Of a stretch of DNA of 7,963 bases, positions 1 to 6,082 are shown in pieces; the first letter of the stretch is position 1; each line of letters opens with the position of its first letter. The stretch covers positions 1-7,963 of the forward strand of contig JABDJZ010000299.1 of NCBI GenBank assembly GCA_013003255.1, in the 5' to 3' direction. Position numbers and translations under genes: made by a program. This DNA comes from Rhodothermales bacterium (GTDB lineage: Bacteria; Bacteroidota; Rhodothermia; Rhodothermales; UBA10348). The notes below the pieces were generated by a model. It searched no databases, was not told the origin of the DNA, and worked only from the letters and a program-made list of their open reading frames with translations.

Positions 1-898
1 CGTACTCTGCGATGGCCATGTCATAGCCGTCCGATAACTGGCGTGTGACGGGCCCACCCGGCTCGAGGGTCTGAGTACCGATGCGGTTCACCGGGGTAAG
101 ACCTCCAAAGCTCCCCGTCACAAACGCCTCGGAGGCGTCCTCCAGGCGCTCGGGCGCAAAGTCCAATTCCCGGACTGTGAGCCCGAACCGCGAAGCAATG
201 GCCAGCACGTTGGCCCGCGTGATTCCTGGCAGACAGTGCATTCCGGTGGACGTCCAGAGTTGGCCGGATACCACCGCAAAGAAGTTGGTGGCATTGCACG
301 TGGCCACATTTCCGTTGGTGTCCAGCATCAAGGCTTCGTCCGCGCCAGCCGCGAGGGCCTCGTTGAGCGCCATCACCTCGTGGAGCTTGCTGTGGCAATT
401 CAGTCGCTGGTCCAGCGTGTCCGGCGGGGGTCTGCGGACAGACGCCAGGTGGAGCGCGACGCCTTGTCGCTTGACCGTCGGATTGGCCTTCTTGTGCTCC
501 GCGATGACCACGACGTTGGCTCCGCCCACCGTCAGACGTGGATCCTGGGAGGGAGTCTTCTTGATCCCCCGCGTCACCATGATCCGGCAGTGGACGCCGC
601 CGAACATGCGGTTGGCCTGAGCGGTGTCGTAGATGGCCTGGGTCAGTGCTGAGCGCGAGAGGCCCGCGTCAATCCCGACCCGGGTCAGCCCGTGGAACAG
701 GCGATCCAGATGCTGCTCAAGGAAGAGGAGCTTGCCCTGGTGCAGCCGAAGTCCTTCCCAGATGCCGTCGCCCACCAGGTAGCCGGAATCGAAGACACTG
801 ATCCTGGCTTCGGGCCTCGGCAGCAGGCTCCCGTTGATCCAGACCTGGACCTCCTCGTTTCGAGAATCGGGAAGGGCGTCGTGTGTGCCGGTGGGCAT
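1..898 (-). CDS. Aminotransferase class IV (fold-type IV PLP) homologue with altered active site, 3' end cut by window
   Basis: A 299-residue N-terminal part is visible and the gene continues past the left edge. The order of motifs is that of D-amino-acid and branched-chain aminotransferases: VWINGSLLPR (19-28), GYLVGDGIWEGLR (39-51), EQHLDRLF with the phosphate-binding arginine at R66, the helix ending NEALAAGADEALMLD (179-193), NATNFF (202-207) and LPGITR (223-228). Aligned without gaps to D-amino-acid transaminase, the Schiff-base lysine position is N167, in the motif RLNCHSK, and the glutamate contacting the pyridine nitrogen is T200, in VATCNATNFF. K171 is the nearest lysine. Family membership is clear. 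Whether it transaminates, does other PLP chemistry or is non-catalytic is open. ATG at 898 was chosen because no other start codon lies in frame upstream within the gap and the homology begins about 18 residues in. There is no good Shine-Dalgarno sequence. The start lies 52 bases after the peptidase stop, suggesting one transcript. No signal peptide is seen, so it is probably cytoplasmic. Confidence 0.92.
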   Translation of the reverse strand, partial: MPTGTHDALPDSRNEEVQVWINGSLLPRPEARISVFDSGYLVGDGIWEGLRLHQGKLLFLEQHLDRLFHGLTRVGIDAGLSRSALTQAIYDTAQANRMFGGVHCRIMVTRGIKKTPSQDPRLTVGGANVVVIAEHKKANPTVKRQGVALHLASVRRPPPDTLDQRLNCHSKLHEVMALNEALAAGADEALMLDTNGNVATCNATNFFAVVSGQLWTSTGMHCLPGITRANVLAIASRFGLTVRELDFAPERLEDASEAFVTGSFGGLTPVNRIGTQTLEPGGPVTRQLSDGYDMAIAEY

Positions 899-950
899 GG
901 TGGTTTCCGTAATGTCGCGGTCGGTCGCCCAATCCCGCCGCGACGTGTGG

Positions 951-3749
951 TCAGTTGGTATCGGTGGCGGGTTCGAATCCCCAGTCCTTGCCCTTCTTGA
1001 CCGCGGGAAGCCCTTCGGCCAGCCAGGCCGGGGCCGGTGCGTCCATCAGGTAGTGGTCGAAGAACTGCTGCATGCGCGTGGTCCAGTCGACCCGTTTCCA
1101 ATAGGGAAGAGGCCAGTGGGGCTCACCGTTGTAGTTGATAAGCCACGACGCTTTCCCGAGTCGACGCAGGCCGATGAACAGCTCGATACCCTGATACCAC
1201 GGCACGTGCCCATCGTTGTCATTGTGCATGATGAGCAGCGGCGTCTCCACCTTGTCCAGCCAGAACAAGGGGGAGTTCTCGATATAGCGGAGCGGTTTCT
1301 CCCAGACGGTTCCACCGATGCGGCTCTGGGTCCGTTCATATTGGAACGCCCGTGAGAGCCCCGTCTGCCACCGGATGCCTCCGTAGGCGGAGAACATGTT
1401 GGAGACCGGGGCACCCGCCTCGGCGGCCGCGAACAGGTTTGTCCGCGTCACCATGTAGGCAATCTGGTAGCCGCCCCAACTGTGGCCCTGGACGCCGATG
1501 CGGTCGCGATCCACAAAGCCCTGATCAACCAGGGCGGTCACGCCTGGCATCACGGCATTCATGGCGCTCTCCCCCGGATACCCCACCTTGTACGGGATGT
1601 CCGGTACGAATACCAGGTAGCCCCGACTGGTGTAGAACGTGCGGTTGATCACCGATCGACCCGGTGCCGGTGCGTGGTAGCTGTGCAGTCCGTCCGTCGC
1701 ACGCTCGTAGAAGTAGACCATCATCGGGTACTTCTGCGTGTGGTCAAATCCTTCCGGCCGGTACAGGATGCCCGAGAGCTCCTCACCGTCCGTGGACGTC
1801 CAGTTCACGAGACCGGCCGTGCCCCAGAGGTATTCAGACTGCTGCGGATTCGCATTGCTGAGACGATTCCAGTTACCGAGGTCGGAGTCAGTCACCCACA
1901 GATCCGGGGATTCGCGGTAGCTCTGGCGGGTGAGCAGCATTTCATCCGAATTCGCGGCCTTGATGGGGGTCGAGAAACGCTTGTCCGCGGTGAGCAGCGG
2001 GGTGATGGTTGCCTGGCGTCCAGCGATGGTCGCGCTGGCAAAACCGGCTGACTTGTCCGCGCCGTTGAACGTGGAGAGGAGCATCGGCTGCGAGAGGTCC
2101 ACGGTGTCCGCATCGCGATCCAGGCGCACGTATCGGTAGCGCACGCCCGCCTCGCGTCCTGCCCCACCTGTCACGTTCCAGGTCCTTCCTCGCGGTTGGG
2201 CTGCCCAGATGTCATAACGATCGTAGAACAGGAACCACAGGCCGTCGTCGGTCCACCCGATACTTCCGTTGGAACCCGGGATTGCAGGCGAATCGTGGAG
2301 TTCGTTTTCGAAGCGGATGCCATCCGGTGGGGAAATGGAAGCCACGATGGTCGAAGCCGGATTCGAGGACCAGGAGCCGATTTTCCAGACCAGCTCCTCG
2401 CCATCCCACCAGGCAATGTGGGTACCGTCCGGTGAGGCGGTATATCCTGCACGGATGCGTTCGCCTACCAGAGTTCGGGTGCCGGTTTCCACGTCTATCG
2501 CATAGACGTCCCGGGCTCGCGGCGTATCCCAGGAGCTCTCCGGCATGTACGCCATCTCGTCGTCTCCGAATACCACGGGTGCATCGCCGTGGTCTACGTA
2601 GTCAACGTCGTCGATGGACTCGTCTCCCAGTTGGACAACCAGTCCCGAGTCCAGGTGCAGTACTGCCAGGTGAGAACGCTCCAGGTCCCGCTGGCGATTG
2701 ACCAGCTGCACCGTCATCAGCTCCTTGTCTGTCCAACTCCAGATGTCGACCGCTACCTTCTCGTCATCGGGACGAGTGTCCTCGACCTCGGGTTGGGGGG
2801 CCGGTGCTGTGCCGAAGTACAGGCGATTACCCGAATCGGAGAACCGCAGGCTCCCGTGCTCGGACACCGCCCAACCCATAGGCACTCCGGTGGCGCCACC
2901 CATGTTAACACGGCCAGCCACCGCGCCGTTGCGTCCAGCGTACAGCGAAAACACGGGGGCCTCTGAGGCGAAGTCTGCTGCGTTCGAGACAAACGCCGCC
3001 CGGCTACCGTCCTGGCTGAGCGTCAATCGGCGGTAGAACCCCTCGCCACTGGCCAGCGCGGTGCGTTCTCCGGAGGCAGTGGCCACCGAATAGGCCCCGT
3101 CGGCCTCACCGTTCTTGCTCTCGGCCGTGTAGACCAACCAATTCCCGTCCTCGGAGAGGCGGTAGTCAACAACGGACTGAAAGGTGAATCGTTGATCCTC
3201 ATCCGGGAGATACAGCACAAGTTGCTTGCCATCACTCTTGTCGTGGGGAGCTTCGGCCGCGGTGCTGTCCCGCGTGGTCTCGGTCTCCTCATCCAGCAGA
3301 ATGGCCACCACGGCCGCTCCGTCCTCGGGGACACGGAAGCTTTGGACAGGTCCGAAGGCCGTTCGTGACCCATCCCTCAGGTTGAGAACCACCAGGCTGT
3401 CACCCGGCATTTCGTCACGTGGCCGTTCGTCAACTTTGGCCTGCCGCGTGGAATCGTAGGGAGGATGGACCAGGGCTACCACGAAGTCGCCCGCAAAAGC
3501 CGGGTTGTCGCCGCGCGGAATCAGGTAGTGGTCATCGCCTGCCGTGCGAGCAGCCAATACGTGTCCGTCACCGATGGTGTCCGGCGCCTCGCGCCAGACT
3601 GCCCAGCGACCGTCGGCGGAAATCTGCTGATCGGACACGGCCTTCCAGCGCTCGTAGTCGCTGTGATCCAGTGCGCGCCTTTCATGGGCCGCAGCAGACT
3701 GGACCGTAAGAGCAAGGAGGAGGGTAGGGAGGAGGAAGCGGAGGGACAT
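951..3749 (-). CDS. Secreted S9 family (prolyl oligopeptidase-type) serine peptidase
   Basis: This 932-residue protein starts with a Sec signal peptide (residues 1-21, cleavage after QSAAA), so it acts in the periplasm or outside the cell. Residues of about 30-640 are repetitive and rich in aspartate, tryptophan and glycine (such as LSEDGNWLVY, SPDGTHIAWW), as expected of the beta-propeller that limits access to the active site in S9 enzymes. Residues of about 655-905 form the alpha/beta-hydrolase domain. The catalytic triad is Ser757 in GHSWGGYQ, Asp846 in NDNDGHVP and His878 in NGEPHWPLP. By family knowledge it cleaves short peptides, often after proline or a related residue; the specificity cannot be read here. 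It is longer than typical prolyl oligopeptidase or DPP-IV (about 700-760) and closer in size to large bacterial S9 and glutamyl-endopeptidase-like members. It contains no cysteine and is acid-rich. No Shine-Dalgarno sequence precedes ATG 3749; the start is fixed by the signal peptide. The class IV PLP gene follows on the same strand. Confidence 0.96.
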   Translation of the reverse strand: MSLRFLLPTLLLALTVQSAAAHERRALDHSDYERWKAVSDQQISADGRWAVWREAPDTIGDGHVLAARTAGDDHYLIPRGDNPAFAGDFVVALVHPPYDSTRQAKVDERPRDEMPGDSLVVLNLRDGSRTAFGPVQSFRVPEDGAAVVAILLDEETETTRDSTAAEAPHDKSDGKQLVLYLPDEDQRFTFQSVVDYRLSEDGNWLVYTAESKNGEADGAYSVATASGERTALASGEGFYRRLTLSQDGSRAAFVSNAADFASEAPVFSLYAGRNGAVAGRVNMGGATGVPMGWAVSEHGSLRFSDSGNRLYFGTAPAPQPEVEDTRPDDEKVAVDIWSWTDKELMTVQLVNRQRDLERSHLAVLHLDSGLVVQLGDESIDDVDYVDHGDAPVVFGDDEMAYMPESSWDTPRARDVYAIDVETGTRTLVGERIRAGYTASPDGTHIAWWDGEELVWKIGSWSSNPASTIVASISPPDGIRFENELHDSPAIPGSNGSIGWTDDGLWFLFYDRYDIWAAQPRGRTWNVTGGAGREAGVRYRYVRLDRDADTVDLSQPMLLSTFNGADKSAGFASATIAGRQATITPLLTADKRFSTPIKAANSDEMLLTRQSYRESPDLWVTDSDLGNWNRLSNANPQQSEYLWGTAGLVNWTSTDGEELSGILYRPEGFDHTQKYPMMVYFYERATDGLHSYHAPAPGRSVINRTFYTSRGYLVFVPDIPYKVGYPGESAMNAVMPGVTALVDQGFVDRDRIGVQGHSWGGYQIAYMVTRTNLFAAAEAGAPVSNMFSAYGGIRWQTGLSRAFQYERTQSRIGGTVWEKPLRYIENSPLFWLDKVETPLLIMHNDNDGHVPWYQGIELFIGLRRLGKASWLINYNGEPHWPLPYWKRVDWTTRMQQFFDHYLMDAPAPAWLAEGLPAVKKGKDWGFEPATDTN

Positions 3750-3836
3750 CGCGGTGGCGTTTAAGGTCGCCGCAATCTACCCCAACCGGATCTGCCGCTC
3801 CACCCGAGCGCGCTCCACGCTTCGGAGTCTCTTCTG
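3750..3836. other. Intergenic gap between cyclase and peptidase genes
   Basis: These 87 bases separate two minus-strand genes. I see no stem followed by a T-run on the minus strand, so there is no evident terminator, and read-through from the cyclase gene is possible. The minus strand carries TAGATTGC (3772-3779), a weak partial match to the Bacteroidota -7 box TAnnTTTG, but no -33 element is placed correctly. I do not claim a promoter. Confidence 0.4.
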
Positions 3837-4811
3837 TCAGGCCGCGTCGCGGTTACCTCGGCAGGAACTCTTGGCGGCGTACATGGCCACGTCGGCATCC
3901 CGGAGAAGGTCAGCAAAGTCCTCGTGCTTCGTCGCGTCAAAGGTGGCTACGCCGACGCTGTACTGAATGCTGCGATCGTCCTGATAGGACGCATTCTTGC
4001 GCTCGATCAGCTCGCCCAGCCGGCATAGCGGACCATCGAAGGCCTCGACCGGTTGGGTGGCCAGCATCACGCAGAACTCGTCTCCACCAAGCCGGGCAAC
4101 GATTTCGGACGTGCTGAATGCCTCCTGAAGGCAGTCGCCGAAATCGACCAGCAGCTGGTCTCCGGCGTCATGGCCATAGCGGTCATTGACCTCCTTGAAA
4201 CCGTCGAGGTCGAAGAAGAGGACGGAGACCGGGCGGCCGGTTCGCTTGCTGATGGCGATGAGGTTCTTCCCGGTGGTGTAGAGTCCGCGACGGTTTACCA
4301 GTCCGGTGCCCTCATCCAGCGCGGCCAACTCCAGCGCGGCGATTTCCCGCTCTGCCAGTCCGCCGAGATCGGCCAGCATCTTGACCTCCTGGTCTGAGAA
4401 TTCCCTCGGCTCGGTGTCAATGATGCAGAGCGTACCGATGTTGAAGCCGTCCGAGCTCAACGGATAGCCGGCGTAGAAGCGGATGTCCGGTGGTCCGGTA
4501 ACCAGCGGGTTGTCGTGGAAGCGCTCGTCCTCCAGCGCGTTCGGGACGACCATCACTTCGTCCGTGAGGATGGTATATCCGCAGAACGAGACTTCGCGAG
4601 ACGTCTCCGTGGCATCGAGTCCGTCGCAGGACTTGAACCACTGGCGATCTGCGTCGACCAGCGACACCAGGGCCATCGGCACACGGAAGAGCCGTTTGGC
4701 CATTCGCGTGACGACGTCAAACCGTTCTTCGTGCTCCGTATCGAGCAGACCGAGAGCGCGGAGGCGCTTCAGTCGAGCTTCTTCGTTGTGAGGTTTCGGT
4801 GGCGGAATCAT
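3837..4811 (-). CDS. GAF-GGDEF diguanylate cyclase
   Basis: This soluble 324-residue signalling protein makes the second messenger cyclic di-GMP from two GTP. Numbering is from ATG 4811. Residues of about 30-158 are a GAF sensor domain of the kind found in cyclases and phytochrome-like proteins (VSLVDADRQWFKS, SFCGYTI, YPLSSDGFNIGTLCIID). Residues of about 164-320 are the GGDEF domain: DEGTGLVNRRG, metal-binding FFDLDGFKEVND with D201, the active-site GGDEF loop at 242-246, YSVGVA, and a C-terminal ADVAMYAAK. All catalytic signature residues are present, so it should be active. The product-inhibition I-site (RxxD ahead of the GGDEF loop) is absent; that position reads STSE. No membrane helix or signal peptide is seen. 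An in-frame ATG at 4835 would add eight residues. I prefer 4811 because family members usually start a few residues before the NEEARL-type motif and a weak AAGAGA lies upstream. The gene is divergent from the DUF1080 lipoprotein gene. Confidence 0.95.
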   Translation of the reverse strand: MIPPPKPHNEEARLKRLRALGLLDTEHEERFDVVTRMAKRLFRVPMALVSLVDADRQWFKSCDGLDATETSREVSFCGYTILTDEVMVVPNALEDERFHDNPLVTGPPDIRFYAGYPLSSDGFNIGTLCIIDTEPREFSDQEVKMLADLGGLAEREIAALELAALDEGTGLVNRRGLYTTGKNLIAISKRTGRPVSVLFFDLDGFKEVNDRYGHDAGDQLLVDFGDCLQEAFSTSEIVARLGGDEFCVMLATQPVEAFDGPLCRLGELIERKNASYQDDRSIQYSVGVATFDATKHEDFADLLRDADVAMYAAKSSCRGNRDAA

Positions 4812-4929
4812 GCGCGCGTCTCTTGCTGGTTTCAACAGGTATCGGCTGACGCGCCTCCTGCTGAACCGGGGAAAACCCGGGAACTGCGTTCGCCACGATG
4901 TTACATTCGAGAGTCACCTCACCAGTCTG
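4812..4929. promoter_or_regulatory. Divergent intergenic region (cyclase / DUF1080 lipoprotein)
   Basis: Two genes are read away from this 118-base gap, so it must hold, or lie close to, both their promoters. On the plus strand TACATTCG (4902-4909) differs by one base from the Bacteroidota -7 consensus TAnnTTTG and ends 20 bases before the lipoprotein ATG. No matching -33 box was found, so this is tentative. A short inverted repeat, CCGGG-gaaaa-CCCGG (4866-4880), sits near the middle and could be a regulator site or chance. On the minus strand an AGGAGG lies 23 bases before ATG 4835, too far to serve as its ribosome binding site. Confidence 0.35.
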
Positions 4930-5607
4930 ATGATGCGCGCGATTTCAGTCATGTTGTCCTTGATGGTTCTCGGGCTCGCCTCATGTGCGCCCGCGGACGG
5001 TCCACAACGCCATCAGGAGGCCGGGAAGGCAAGCGCCGAGGTCATCTTCAATGGCCATGACTTGACCGGCTGGGTGGGCGACACCGATGGGTATGTGGCG
5101 CGTGACTCCGCGATTGTTTGCCTGCCCGGAAAGGGGGGCAACCTGTACTTCGATCGTGAACTGAGCGACTTCGAGTTGGAGTTCGAGTTCAACCTCACGC
5201 CGGGCGCCAACAACGGAGTCGGCATCCGCGCGGAGCAGGGGAAGGACGCGGCCTACTACGGCATGGAAATTCAGGTCATCGACAACCTTGCGCCCAAGTG
5301 GTCCGGCATTCGGGACTGGCAGGCTCACGGGTCCATTTACGGAATCGTGGCTGCGGAACGCGGGCATCTCAAGCCGGCCGGCGAGTGGAACCACGAGATC
5401 ATTCGAGCAATCGGCAATCGCATCACCGTGACATTGAATGACCACGTGATCGTGGATGCTGACCTCGCGGAAGCCACGAGAGACAGCACGCTATCGGGCC
5501 GCGAGCATCCGGGCCTCTTCAACAAGTCCGGCTACATCGGATTCCTGGGCCATGGCGATGAGGTGGCATATCGCAACATCCTTCTCACGGACATGGCAGA
5601 GCAATGA
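4930..5607 (+). CDS. DUF1080 / 3-keto-disaccharide hydrolase-domain lipoprotein
   Basis: This 225-residue exported lipoprotein has an N-terminal signal helix ending in the lipobox LASC, with Cys19 as the lipidation site (residues 1-18 removed). Residues of about 36-222 match the DUF1080 (PF06439) jelly-roll, LamG-like fold: VIFNGHDLTGW, DFELEFEFNL, NNGVGIR, GMEIQVID, QAHGSIYG, and the closing GYIGFLGHGDEVAYRNI. Characterised members hydrolyse 3-keto-glycosides, but many are untested, so the substrate is not known here. The length is normal for a single-domain member. The frame is open back to 4810, but a start there would put about 40 unrelated residues ahead of the signal peptide and run into the divergent gene. 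ATG 4930 (or the adjacent 4933) was chosen from the lipobox. No clear Shine-Dalgarno sequence is seen. The stop overlaps the next gene's start (ATGA), so the two are probably translationally coupled. Confidence 0.92.
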   Translation: MMRAISVMLSLMVLGLASCAPADGPQRHQEAGKASAEVIFNGHDLTGWVGDTDGYVARDSAIVCLPGKGGNLYFDRELSDFELEFEFNLTPGANNGVGIRAEQGKDAAYYGMEIQVIDNLAPKWSGIRDWQAHGSIYGIVAAERGHLKPAGEWNHEIIRAIGNRITVTLNDHVIVDADLAEATRDSTLSGREHPGLFNKSGYIGFLGHGDEVAYRNILLTDMAEQ

Positions 5608-6017
5608 AACGAATCCCCCCCGGCGTCGCCATCGCGTGGTTCCTGTTTGCCGTTTCCTGGTTCTTGCCCGTTTACGAGGGCGGCGACACGCTGCTCGATG
5701 GCGTGCTTCCTGGCTTTCAGGCTTTCGACGTGGCCGTGGGGGACTATGAGCAGCCACTGGCGCAGCGAATCGTCCCCATGCTGTCTGCGCTCACCAATCT
5801 CCTGATGTGGGTTACGGGCATCCTGTTCGTGGCCCTGCCCAAAAAGCAGCCCCCGGCGTGGGTGCCCTGGGCGTTTGCTGCCGCGACGGTGCTGAACGCG
5901 TTCTGGGCCCTGGCAGCCGGCTCCGTGGGTGAACTGAGAATCGGGTATTGGCTGTGGCTCGGTTCATTTGCGGTGATGGCAGTGGCGTTGTTTCTGAAGC
6001 CGGAGCGGAAGGGTTAG
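5604..6017 (+). CDS. Small four-helix integral membrane protein, function unknown
   Basis: This 137-residue protein has four predicted transmembrane helices at about 8-24, 57-78, 85-106 and 111-131. A hydrophilic loop of about 30 residues between helices 1 and 2 contains PVYEGGDTL and LPGFQAFD, and there is a short KKQPP turn between helices 2 and 3. The basic N terminus (MKR) and the charged C terminus (KPERKG) suggest both ends are cytoplasmic. No catalytic or metal-binding pattern is seen and I do not recognise a named family. Its ATG shares four bases with the stop of the DUF1080 lipoprotein gene, which supports expression as a pair and is the main argument that this is a real gene. A role next to the lipoprotein in the envelope is inference only. 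A hairpin follows directly after its TAG stop. Confidence 0.82.
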   Translation: MKRIPPGVAIAWFLFAVSWFLPVYEGGDTLLDGVLPGFQAFDVAVGDYEQPLAQRIVPMLSALTNLLMWVTGILFVALPKKQPPAWVPWAFAAATVLNAFWALAAGSVGELRIGYWLWLGSFAVMAVALFLKPERKG

Positions 6018-6023
6018 CGGGAG

Positions 6024-6060
6024 TACCCAAACGGGCAATCATTATTGCCCCCGTTGGGTA
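6024..6060 (+). terminator. Strong hairpin, likely terminator without T-run
   Basis: TACCCAA and GGGCAAT on the left pair with ATTGCCC and TTGGGTA on the right. This gives two 7-bp stem segments split by a small internal loop (AC opposite CCG) and closed by a four-base CATT loop. It starts seven bases after the stop of the membrane protein gene and ends 22 bases before the next start. There is no T-run on either strand, so it is not a canonical intrinsic terminator. It may still end transcription, protect the 3' end of the upstream mRNA, or lie in the leader of the VWA gene. Confidence 0.6.
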
Positions 6061-6082
6061 TACGGCGGGGCTGGAGTGTTCA

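Noticed and set aside
81..652. Two plus-strand open frames of 138-179 codons near the left edge
   Set aside because: They lie opposite the class IV PLP gene, whose motifs are unmistakable; the plus-strand translations look like low-complexity arginine- and serine-rich shadow sequence.
969..982. GGGTTCGAATCCCC, which looks like a tRNA T-arm core and a possible attachment site
   Set aside because: The five-base T stem does not pair fully, no D or anticodon arm precedes it, no integrase is present, and it codes for the conserved WGFEP-type C terminus of the peptidase on the minus strand.
3751..3773. Inverted repeat just ahead of the peptidase start codon
   Set aside because: On the transcribed strand only four base pairs form before an A-C mismatch, which is within chance for GC-rich DNA.
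4810..4929. N-terminal extension of the DUF1080 protein starting at 4810
   Set aside because: It would bury a lipoprotein signal peptide 40 residues inside the protein and extend to the divergent cyclase start; the lipobox supports a start at 4930.
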